Shown in pieces: positions 50,948-59,108 of a stretch of 64,000 bases of DNA (the stretch's first letter is position 1; each line of letters begins with the position of its first letter). Under the pieces are notes generated by a model. It was not told the origin of the DNA, made no database searches, and saw nothing but the letters and a program-made list of their open reading frames with translations. Location of the stretch: the NCBI GenBank assembly GCA_035063785.1, contig JAPSFS010000007.1, forward strand, positions 62,001 through 126,000, given 5' to 3'. Origin of the DNA: Comamonas_C sp026954015. Its GTDB lineage: Bacteria > Pseudomonadota > Gammaproteobacteria > Burkholderiales > Burkholderiaceae_C. Position numbers and translations under genes: made by a program.

Positions 50948-51724
50948 ATGCTTGATGCCGTGCGCCCGCGCTTCGGGTGGCGTTTCGCGTCGATCACGCT
51001 CGTGGCCGCGGCGCTGGCCGTGCTGACCTTTTCCTTGGGGCGCTGGCAATTGTCGCGCGCCGCGGGCAAGCTTGCACAACACGCAGCGATGCTGCAGGAG
51101 CATACGCTCGCGCCGTTGTCGGAGCGGGAACTGGTGCGGGAGTTCGCAGGGCGGCCCGATGCCGAGCCGGCGTTTGCGTTTCGCCGCGTGATCTTGCACG
51201 GAAAGTGGCTGGCCGACGCGACGCTCTACCTCGACAACCGGCAGCTGCACGGGCGCCCGGGGTTTTACGTCTTCACGCCGCTGCGCCTGAGCGGCAGCCA
51301 CGAGACAGTGGCGGTGCAGCGTGGCTGGGCGCCGCGCAATTTCGACGACCGCACCCTGCTGCCGCAGGTGGCGAGTCCGGCCGGCGAGGTGGTGGTGCAG
51401 GGGTATGTCGCGGGCGAGCCCGCGCGGCTGTTCGAGTTCTCCCATGCTGCGGGGGCGCAGGGGGCATCGCGCATACGGCAAAATCTCACGGTGGCGGGCT
51501 ACGCGGCGGAGTTGGACCTGAACTTGCTGCCCCTGACGGTCGTGCAGACCGGCGAGGCGAGCGACGGGTTGCAGCGCGACTGGCCGGCGCCGGACAGCGG
51601 CGTGGACATGCACTATGGCTACGCCTTTCAGTGGTTCGGGCTTTGCGCCTTGGTAACGATGCTTTATGTCTGGTTTCAAATCATCCGACGGTTTCCTCGG
51701 CGCGAGCGCCACGCCCCGCGCTGA
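50948..51724 (+). CDS. SURF1 family cytochrome oxidase assembly protein
   Basis: A 258-residue protein with the SURF1 plan: a membrane helix at each end (about 12-30 and 228-245), with the conserved LGRWQLSRAAGK after the first and NRQLHGRPGFYVFTPLRLSG in the periplasmic part, then VQRGWAPRN. SURF1 helps insert heme a3 into subunit I. Its 3' end overlaps the next gene by 59 bp in a different frame. Confidence 0.9.
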   Translation: MLDAVRPRFGWRFASITLVAAALAVLTFSLGRWQLSRAAGKLAQHAAMLQEHTLAPLSERELVREFAGRPDAEPAFAFRRVILHGKWLADATLYLDNRQLHGRPGFYVFTPLRLSGSHETVAVQRGWAPRNFDDRTLLPQVASPAGEVVVQGYVAGEPARLFEFSHAAGAQGASRIRQNLTVAGYAAELDLNLLPLTVVQTGEASDGLQRDWPAPDSGVDMHYGYAFQWFGLCALVTMLYVWFQIIRRFPRRERHAPR

Positions 51725-52412
51725 CAGCGCCGCGGCCGACGCGGTGGCGCTCACGGTGCACAACCTGCCGCGCCTGGGCGAGGCGGCGCGGCTGCCGCAG
51801 TCGCGCAGCGGCCGCTGGCAGTTGTGGTTGATGCTGCTCGTCTGTGTCGCGCCGGTAGTGGCGTCGTACTTCGTCTATTACGTGGTGCGCCCTCAGGGGG
51901 TTTCTGTCAATTACGGCGAGCTGATCCAGCCGCAGCGGCCTATGCCCGCGCAGCAGCGCGTCACCACGCTGGACGGCCACGCCGAGGTGCTGGGCGATCT
52001 GCGGCGCCAGTGGCTGCTCGTGAGCGTTGCGGGCGGCGCGTGCGATGACACCTGCCGCAACAATCTGTACTTTCAGCGCCAGTTGCGCGAGAGCTTGGGC
52101 GACAACCGCGAGCGCGTCGATTGGGTCTGGCTTGTGACCGATGATCAGGCCCCCCCCGCTGAAATCAGCGCGGCGCTCACGCACGCCACGGTGCTGCGCA
52201 TCGACCGCGCCGCGGTACAGGGCTGGCTGGCACCGGCCGCGGGGCACCAGATGGAAGAGCATCTGTACCTCGTCGATCCGCAGGGCAACTGGATGATGCG
52301 GTTTCCCGCGCGCATCGACGTCGCAGGCGCGGAGAAGGTGAAGAAAGACCTCTCGCGGCTCTTGCGCGCGTCGGCCGGGTGGGACCGCCCGGGGCGCGGG
52401 TCCGACGAGTGA
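51666..52412 (+). CDS. Membrane-anchored Sco/thioredoxin-like oxidase assembly protein
   Basis: A 248-residue protein with a cytoplasmic tail, one membrane helix (LWLMLLVCVAPVVASYFVYY, about 56-75) and a periplasmic thioredoxin-like domain. The Cys pair GGACDDTC (C126, C130) has the CxxxC spacing of Sco copper chaperones, and EEHLYLVDPQGNW near the end resembles the Sco metal-His region (HxAGMYLFDPEG). It may therefore be a second Sco-like copper or thiol-redox factor. The start overlaps surf1 by 59 bp, and the stop overlaps the ctaA start (TGATG). Confidence 0.78.
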   Translation: MSGFKSSDGFLGASATPRADSAAADAVALTVHNLPRLGEAARLPQSRSGRWQLWLMLLVCVAPVVASYFVYYVVRPQGVSVNYGELIQPQRPMPAQQRVTTLDGHAEVLGDLRRQWLLVSVAGGACDDTCRNNLYFQRQLRESLGDNRERVDWVWLVTDDQAPPAEISAALTHATVLRIDRAAVQGWLAPAAGHQMEEHLYLVDPQGNWMMRFPARIDVAGAEKVKKDLSRLLRASAGWDRPGRGSDE

Positions 52413-53605
52413 TGAACGGCACCACGGCGTCGTACGACCTTGCACCGGCACTCGAACTCCTGGTGCTGGGCGCGTTGATTGCGCTGGTGCCGCTGGCGTG
52501 GGTCGCGTGGCGGCATCGCGCGGCGGGCGCCTCGCGCCGCTGGCAGGCGCTCGGTGTGCTCACGCTGTTCCTCACGTTCGACCTGGTGCTGTTCGGCGCA
52601 TTCACGCGACTGACCGATTCGGGCCTGGGCTGCCCCGACTGGCCGGGCTGCTACGGCAATGCCAGCCCTGTCGGTGCGCAGGCGCAGATCAGCGCCGCCC
52701 AGCAGGCGCTGCCGAGCGGGCCGGTGACGCACGGCAAGGCGTGGATCGAGATGGTTCACCGCTACCTCGCGACCAGCGTGGGAGCGCTGATCCTGGTGCT
52801 CACCGTTGCGGCGTGGTGGCAGTGGGTGCGCTACCGGCGCGGCAATGCGGGCGCGCCGGTGCTGCATCGCTGGTGGGCGCTGGCCACGCTGGTCTGGGTG
52901 TGCCTGCAGGGCGCGTTTGGCGCGCTCACGGTGACGATGCGGCTGTTTCCCGCGATCGTGACGCTGCACCTCTTCGGCGGCCTGATGCTGCTTGCGCTGC
53001 TGTGCGTGCAGGCGGTGCGCCAGGGGCAGGTGGTCGAGCATCGCGCACCGGCGGCGCTGCCGCGCGGCCTGCGCGCGGCGCTTGCGGCGACGGCGCTGCT
53101 CGTCGTCGGGCAGGTCTTGCTCGGCGGCTGGGTGAGCACGAACTACGCGGTGCTCGCCTGTACCACGTTCCCCCTGTGCCAGGGCAGTTGGTGGCCGCCC
53201 ATGAACTTCGCCGAGGGCTTTCAGGTCTGGCGCGAGCTGGGCCTGCTCGCCGACGGCAGCCACATCAGTTTCGCCGCGCTGACCGCGATCCATTACGTGC
53301 ACCGGCTCGCGGCCTATGTGGTGCTGCCAGTGCTGGCGCTGCTCGCGTGGCGCCTGGCGCGGCACGGCGCGCTGCGCCGCCAGGCGCGCTGGCTGGGCGC
53401 GCTGACGGGGCTGCAATTCTTGACGGGGCTGTCCAATGTGGTGCTGGGCTGGCCTCTCGTGGCCGCCGTGCTGCATACCGGGGGCGCCGCGGCGCTGCTG
53501 GTGGTGCTGGTCTGGGCGCTCGCGGCCAGCCGGGCGACTGCGTCCGATGCCGCGATGGCGCAGGCGCCACTCACGATATCCACGCTTCCGGGAGCTTCTG
53601 CATGA
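52412..53605 (+). CDS. ctaA: Heme A synthase CtaA (COX15)
   Basis: A 397-residue eight-helix membrane protein of the COX15/CtaA family. FGAFTRLTDSGLGCPDWPGC is the family signature, with EMVHRYLATSVGAL and HYVHRLAAY carrying heme-ligand His residues of the two four-helix halves, and CTTFPLCQGSWWPP in between. It oxidises heme O to heme A. The start overlaps the previous stop, and its own stop overlaps the ctaB start (ATGA). Confidence 0.93.
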   Translation: MNGTTASYDLAPALELLVLGALIALVPLAWVAWRHRAAGASRRWQALGVLTLFLTFDLVLFGAFTRLTDSGLGCPDWPGCYGNASPVGAQAQISAAQQALPSGPVTHGKAWIEMVHRYLATSVGALILVLTVAAWWQWVRYRRGNAGAPVLHRWWALATLVWVCLQGAFGALTVTMRLFPAIVTLHLFGGLMLLALLCVQAVRQGQVVEHRAPAALPRGLRAALAATALLVVGQVLLGGWVSTNYAVLACTTFPLCQGSWWPPMNFAEGFQVWRELGLLADGSHISFAALTAIHYVHRLAAYVVLPVLALLAWRLARHGALRRQARWLGALTGLQFLTGLSNVVLGWPLVAAVLHTGGAAALLVVLVWALAASRATASDAAMAQAPLTISTLPGASA

Positions 53606-54534
53606 CCGCAGTCCATACCTCCGATTCCGTCGCCGCGCCGGCCAGACCGCAGGGGCGGCCGCTGCCCTCGCGCGTGCGCCAGTTCTACGCGCTCACCAAG
53701 CCGGGCGTGGTGCAGCTCATCGTGTTTTGCGCCTTCATCGGCATGGTGATGGCCGTTCCGGGGCTGCCCACCGCCTGGGAGTGGCTGCGCATGGCGGTGG
53801 CGAGCTTTGGCATCTGGTGCGTGGCCGCGGCCGCGGCCGCGTTCAACTGCATCGTCGAGCAGACGATGGACGCGCGCATGAAGCGCACCGCCTGGCGCCC
53901 CACGGCCAAGGGCGAGCTCTCCAATTCGCAGACCCTGGCGTTCGCCGCAGCGCTGGGCATTGGCGGTTCGGTGGTGCTCTACGTGTTCATCAACGCGCTC
54001 ACGATGTGGCTCACGTTTGCCACCTTCGTGGGCTACGCGATCATCTACACCGTCGTCCTCAAGCCGATGACGCCGCAGAACATCGTGATCGGCGGCGCGT
54101 CGGGCGCGATGCCGCCGGTGCTCGGCTGGGTGGCGATGACCGGGCAGCTCAGCCCGGAGGCGTGGATCATGTGCCTCATCATCTTCCTGTGGACGCCGCC
54201 GCACTTCTGGGCACTGGCGCTGTACCGCGTGGAGGATTACCGCAAGGCGGGCCTGCCGATGCTGCCCGTCACCCACGGGAACCAATTCACCCGGCTGCAG
54301 GTCTTTCTGTACACGTGGGTCTTGTTCGCGGGGTGCCTGATGCCGTTCGCGTACGGCATGAGTTCGTGGATCTACCTGGTTGCCGCAGTGGCGCTGAGTC
54401 TGGGGTTCTGCTACTACGGCTTCAGGCTCTGGCGTCACTATTCGGACGCGCTGGCGCGCAAGACCTTTCGCTATTCGATCTTTCATCTGAGCGCGCTGTT
54501 TGCCGCCTTGCTGGTAGACCACTACGTGCTCTGA
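53602..54534 (+). CDS. ctaB: Protoheme IX farnesyltransferase CtaB (COX10/CyoE)
   Basis: A 310-residue UbiA-superfamily prenyltransferase. Two Asp-rich motifs appear: NCIVEQTMDARMKRTAWRP, and the region YRVEDYRKAGLPMLPV preceded by WTPPHFWALAL. It makes heme O from protoheme and farnesyl diphosphate, the substrate for CtaA just upstream. The coupled order ctaA-ctaB ensures balanced heme A supply for the oxidase. Confidence 0.94.
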   Translation: MTAVHTSDSVAAPARPQGRPLPSRVRQFYALTKPGVVQLIVFCAFIGMVMAVPGLPTAWEWLRMAVASFGIWCVAAAAAAFNCIVEQTMDARMKRTAWRPTAKGELSNSQTLAFAAALGIGGSVVLYVFINALTMWLTFATFVGYAIIYTVVLKPMTPQNIVIGGASGAMPPVLGWVAMTGQLSPEAWIMCLIIFLWTPPHFWALALYRVEDYRKAGLPMLPVTHGNQFTRLQVFLYTWVLFAGCLMPFAYGMSSWIYLVAAVALSLGFCYYGFRLWRHYSDALARKTFRYSIFHLSALFAALLVDHYVL

Positions 54535-54543
54535 CCTCGTGCC

Positions 54544-55164
54544 ATGTACCGACGCAACATCTTCAAGACCATAGCTGCTGGCGCTTTGCTGGCGGGCATT
54601 TCCCCTGTTTTTGTTGCGTGTACCGAGCAGCCGAAAGCTGCCTTCCACGGCGTGGATATCACGGGCGCGGATTACGCGCGTGACCTGCCGCTTACCGACC
54701 AGTTCGGGCAGGAGCGGCACATCAAGGATTTCGAGGGCAAGGTGGTGGCCGTGTTCTTCGGCTACACGCACTGCCCCGACGTGTGCCCGACGACGATGGC
54801 CGAACTTGCCGACGTGAAGCGCGAACTCGGCGCCGACGGCGACCGCTTGCAGGCGATCTTCGTCACTGTCGATCCGCAGCGCGACACACCCGAGATCCTC
54901 AAGGCCTACATGGCCAATTTCGATCCGAGCTTTCTCGCGCTGCGCGGCTCGCCCGAGGAGCTGGCCGCGGTGGCCAAGGATTTCAAGATTTTCTACAAGC
55001 AGGTGCCGGGCCCGACGCCGACGAGCTACACCATGGACCACTCGGCGGGCATGTACCTTTTCGACCCCGAAGGTCGGCTGCGGCTGTTCCAGCGCTACGG
55101 CAGCAGCGCGCAGGATCTGGTCGAGGACGTGCGCGCGCTGCTGAAGACCGCCGCGCGCGCCTGA
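54544..55164 (+). CDS. Sco1/SenC copper chaperone for the CuA site
   Basis: A 206-residue thioredoxin-fold protein with Cu ligands C77-PDV-C81 (HCPDVCPT) and the His in TMDHSAGMYLF, followed by DPEGRL. It inserts copper into CuA of subunit II. The N-terminal export signal (residues 8-26) is written by a dispersed repeat and ends in VFVACTEQP, a lipobox-like site that would anchor the protein as a lipoprotein. It is the last gene of the oxidase locus, 9 bp after ctaB, and convergent with rpoH. Confidence 0.92.
   Translation: MYRRNIFKTIAAGALLAGISPVFVACTEQPKAAFHGVDITGADYARDLPLTDQFGQERHIKDFEGKVVAVFFGYTHCPDVCPTTMAELADVKRELGADGDRLQAIFVTVDPQRDTPEILKAYMANFDPSFLALRGSPEELAAVAKDFKIFYKQVPGPTPTSYTMDHSAGMYLFDPEGRLRLFQRYGSSAQDLVEDVRALLKTAARA
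54564..54617 (+). repeat. Dispersed repeat, copy 9, inside the sco gene
   Basis: CCATAGCTGCTGGCGCTTTG, then CTGGCGGGCATTTCCCCTGT, then TTTTG. It keeps the AGCTGC/GCGCT order and the T-rich end but has diverged in the second arm, and it resembles copy 10. It encodes IAAGALLAGISPVF of the signal peptide. Confidence 0.65.
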
Positions 55165-55173
55165 CGCGCCGCG

Positions 55174-56109
<936 letters not shown>

Positions 56110-56138
56110 GGAAGTCATCCTTTCTCTGTTGCGGTGCA

Positions 56139-56168
56139 ATATTAGCACTCGTTCAGATCGAGTGCCAA
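56139..56168 (-). promoter_or_regulatory. Predicted sigma70 promoter of rpoH
   Basis: On the minus strand TTGGCA (56168-56163) is followed after 18 bases by TAATAT (56144-56139), about 30 bases upstream of the start codon. Confidence 0.75.
56142..56168. promoter_or_regulatory. CIRCE element (HrcA operator) overlapping the rpoH promoter
   Basis: The + strand reads TTAGCACTC, nine bases, GAGTGCCAA; the CIRCE consensus is TTAGCACTC-N9-GAGTGCTAA, so 17 of 18 arm positions match. It spans the -35 box, the spacer and most of the -10 box, where HrcA binding would block polymerase. Confidence 0.9.
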
Positions 56169-56212
56169 GGTTGAAGTTCCGCAGCCGGCCCGGGGCGTGC
56201 GAGACTTGCGCC

Positions 56213-56557
56213 ATGCCCGAATCCGCCGTTTTCGAGTCCATCGCCATCGTGCAGACCACCGTGGGCACGCCCGAGGGGGCGCGGCTGCTGGCCCGCCTGG
56301 CGCTGGAGCACCGGCTCGCCGCCTGCATCCAGGCCGAGCAGGTCACGTCGCATTACCGGTGGCGGGGGGCGCTGCACGAGGAGGCCGAGTGGCGCCTCAC
56401 GTGCAAGACGACGCTGGCGGTGGCGCCCGCGCTGGCGGCGCTCCTGCGCGAGCGCCATCCCTACGCGCTGCCCGAAATCGTGGTCGCCACGGTGCAGGCC
56501 AGCGCCGGGTACGCGCGCTGGGTGGGCGAGGAGGTTGCGCCGCCGCCTGCCGATTGA
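56213..56557 (+). CDS. cutA: Divalent-cation tolerance protein CutA
   Basis: A 114-residue protein with the CutA1 fold: VQTTVGTPEGARLLARLALE, then LAACIQAEQVTSHYRWRG and EEAEWRLTCKTTL, ending in HPYALPEIVVATVQASAGY. CutA forms very stable trimers; the link to copper tolerance is historical and its role is unclear. It is divergent from rpoH and shares the CIRCE-containing spacer, its start lying 45 bp beyond the element. Confidence 0.92.
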   Translation: MPESAVFESIAIVQTTVGTPEGARLLARLALEHRLAACIQAEQVTSHYRWRGALHEEAEWRLTCKTTLAVAPALAALLRERHPYALPEIVVATVQASAGYARWVGEEVAPPPAD

Positions 56558-56562
56558 CGCGC

Positions 56563-57624
56563 TCAGGCGAGCAGCGCCTGCGCGAATTCGCGCGCGCTGA
56601 AGGTTTGCAGGTCTTCCACCTTTTCGCCGACGCCGATGAAATAGACCGGCACCGGGCGCTCCTGCGCGATGGCGGCGAGCACGCCGCCCTTGGCGGTGCC
56701 GTCGAGCTTGGTGACGATGAGGCCGGTGAGTTGCAGCGCATCGTCGAAGGCCTTGACCTGCGCGAGCGCGTTCTGGCCGGTGTTGCCGTCGATCACCAGC
56801 AGCACCTCGTGCGGGGCGCCGGCGTCGGCCTTGGTGATCACGCGGCGGATTTTCTGCAGCTCCTGCATCAGGTGCAGCTGCGTGGGCAAGCGCCCGGCGG
56901 TATCGACCAGCACCACGTCCTTGCCGCGCGCGCGCCCGGCGCTCACGGCGTCGAAACTGACAGCGGCGGGGTCGCCCCCTTCCTGGCTCACGATTTCCAC
57001 GGTGTTGCGCGTGGCCCAGACGCCGAGCTGCTCGCGCGCGGCGGCGCGGAAGGTGTCGGCGGCGGCCAGCAGCACGCTTTCGCCGTGATCCGCGAGGTGC
57101 CTGGTGAGCTTGCCGATGGAGGTGGTCTTGCCCGCGCCGTTCACGCCCGCCATCATGATGACGGTGGGCTGGTGCGCGCCGATGGTGAGCGGCTTTTCAA
57201 GCGGCGCCAGCAGTTCGGTGAGCGCGTCGGCGAGCAGCGCCTTGACGGCGGCGGGGTCGGTGGCCTTGGCGTCCTTCACGCGGCGCTTGAGGTCGGCGAG
57301 CAGGTGCTGCGTTGCCTTCACGCCGGTGTCGGCCATCAGGAGCGCGCCTTCCAGCTCTTCGTAGAGCGCATCGTCGATGCGCGTGCCGGTGAAGACGCTG
57401 GTGATGCTGCCGCCCGTCTTGCGCAGGCCGGCCGAGAGGCGGGCGAGCCAGCCTTTGCGTTCGGGTGCGGCAGCCTCGGCCGCAGCGTCGGGTGCGGGTG
57501 AGGGTGAGGGCAGGGGGGCAGGTGCGGGAGAGCTGGCGGGTGCCCCAGCCACGTGGGTGGCCGGGGCCTCGGCTGCGGGTGGCGCTTCAGCCGGGGCGGT
57601 CTTTTTTCGGAAAAAGCTGAACAT
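56563..57624 (-). CDS. ftsY: Signal recognition particle receptor FtsY
   Basis: A 353-residue SRP receptor GTPase. An Ala/Pro-rich acidic N-terminus precedes the N domain and the G domain, with G1 GVNGAGKTTSIGKL, G3 DTAGRLP, G4 TKLDGTAKGG and the C-terminal GVGEKVEDLQTF. It docks SRP-ribosome complexes at the membrane for co-translational insertion. The 3' end is 5 bp from the convergent cutA stop. The start is only 29 bp from the divergent M16 gene. Confidence 0.95.
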   Translation of the reverse strand: MFSFFRKKTAPAEAPPAAEAPATHVAGAPASSPAPAPLPSPSPAPDAAAEAAAPERKGWLARLSAGLRKTGGSITSVFTGTRIDDALYEELEGALLMADTGVKATQHLLADLKRRVKDAKATDPAAVKALLADALTELLAPLEKPLTIGAHQPTVIMMAGVNGAGKTTSIGKLTRHLADHGESVLLAAADTFRAAAREQLGVWATRNTVEIVSQEGGDPAAVSFDAVSAGRARGKDVVLVDTAGRLPTQLHLMQELQKIRRVITKADAGAPHEVLLVIDGNTGQNALAQVKAFDDALQLTGLIVTKLDGTAKGGVLAAIAQERPVPVYFIGVGEKVEDLQTFSAREFAQALLA

Positions 57625-57653
57625 TGCGGGGTTTCTAGAATCGCAGCCATTCT

Positions 57654-59096
57654 ATGAAACACATCCTCCTTGCTTGCGGTGTGCTCGCGTGCTGTGGCGC
57701 GCTGGCGCAAACGCCCGCCCCCAGCGCGCCTGTCGGCGCCAGCGCCCCTCTCGTCACGACGGCCTCCGGCGCGCAGGAATTTCGCCTGGCCAACGGCATG
57801 CAGCTCATCGTGCAGCCCGATCATCGCGCGCCCACCGCCATCCAGATGCTCTGGGTGCGCGTGGGCAGCATGGACGAGGTGAACGGCACGACCGGCGTGG
57901 CGCATGCGCTGGAGCACATGATGTTCAAGGGCTCGGCCAAGCTCGCGCCGGGCGAGTTCTCGCGCCGCGTGGCGCAGCTGGGCGGGCAGGAGAACGCCTT
58001 CACCACGCGCGACTACACCGGCTACTACCAGCAGATCCCGGCCGGCCGCCTCAAGGACGTGATGGAGCTCGAAGCCGACCGCTTCGCACACAACCAGTGG
58101 CCGGATGAGGAATTTCGCAAGGAAATCGAGGTGGTCAAGGAAGAGCGGCGCATGCGCACCGAAGACCAGCCGCGCGCGGCGCTCATGGAGCAGCTCAACG
58201 CGGCCGTCTTCACCGCTTCGCCCTATCACCACCCGGTGGTCGGCTGGATGAGCGATCTGGACAGTCTCAAGCCCGACGACGTGCGCGCGTTCCACCGCAC
58301 CTGGTACACGCCGACCAATGCGGCGCTCGTCGTGGCCGGCGACGTGGACCCGCAGCAGGTGCGCGCCTGGGCCGAGCAGATCTACGGCCAGCTCCCGGTG
58401 CATGCGCTGCCCGAGCGCAAGCCGCAGATCGAGCCCGAGCAGAAGGGCCTGCGGCGCATCGAATTCAAGGCCCCGGCCGAGCAGGCCTACGTGGCTCTGG
58501 CGTTTCGCGTGCCCGCGATGAAAAAGCTGCAGGACATGGCGTCCGCGGACAAGGATGCGCTCTCGCTGCTTGTGCTCTCGGCCGTGCTCAGCGGCTACGA
58601 CGGCGCGCGGCTCGACCGTGCGCTCACGCAGGGGCCGGGCCGCGTGGCCGACAGCGCCAGCGCCTACGCCTCGATCTTCGGGCGCGGTCCGGCGCTCTTC
58701 ATGCTCACCGGCGTGCCCACCCAGGGCAAGAGCGCGGCGGATGTGGAGGCTGCGCTGCGCGCCGAGGTGGCGCGTGTGGCCAAGGACGGCGTGAGCCCCG
58801 CCGAGCTGGCCCGCGTGAAGGCGCAGTGGGCCGCGTCGACCATCTACGCACGCGATTCGCTGCAGGGCCAGGCGAGCGACCTGGGCAGCAACTGGGTGCA
58901 GGACCTGCCGCTGGATGCGGACGACCGGCTGCTGGCGCTGCTCAAGGACGTGACGAGCGCGGACGTGCAATCGGTGGCCGCGCGCTACTTCGGAGACGAT
59001 CAGCTCACCGTGGGCACGCTGCTGCCCCAGCCGCTGGCCGCGGGCGCCAAGCCGCGCGAGAGTGCGGCAAGCGGCGCGGACGGGGCCTTGCGGTAA
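57654..59096 (+). CDS. M16 family zinc metallopeptidase, catalytic member
   Basis: A 480-residue secreted protein with a signal peptide (HILLACGVLACCGALAQ) and the inverted zinc motif H84-ALE-H88 with downstream acidic ligands (Glu in VMELEADRF), as in pitrilysin/PqqL-type peptidases. An M16 C-terminal domain follows. It is encoded 12 bp before a second M16-family protein that lacks the zinc site, the usual two-subunit arrangement. Substrates would be periplasmic peptides or unfolded proteins. Confidence 0.92.
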   Translation: MKHILLACGVLACCGALAQTPAPSAPVGASAPLVTTASGAQEFRLANGMQLIVQPDHRAPTAIQMLWVRVGSMDEVNGTTGVAHALEHMMFKGSAKLAPGEFSRRVAQLGGQENAFTTRDYTGYYQQIPAGRLKDVMELEADRFAHNQWPDEEFRKEIEVVKEERRMRTEDQPRAALMEQLNAAVFTASPYHHPVVGWMSDLDSLKPDDVRAFHRTWYTPTNAALVVAGDVDPQQVRAWAEQIYGQLPVHALPERKPQIEPEQKGLRRIEFKAPAEQAYVALAFRVPAMKKLQDMASADKDALSLLVLSAVLSGYDGARLDRALTQGPGRVADSASAYASIFGRGPALFMLTGVPTQGKSAADVEAALRAEVARVAKDGVSPAELARVKAQWAASTIYARDSLQGQASDLGSNWVQDLPLDADDRLLALLKDVTSADVQSVAARYFGDDQLTVGTLLPQPLAAGAKPRESAASGADGALR

Positions 59097-59108
59097 ACGG
59101 AGCAGATC

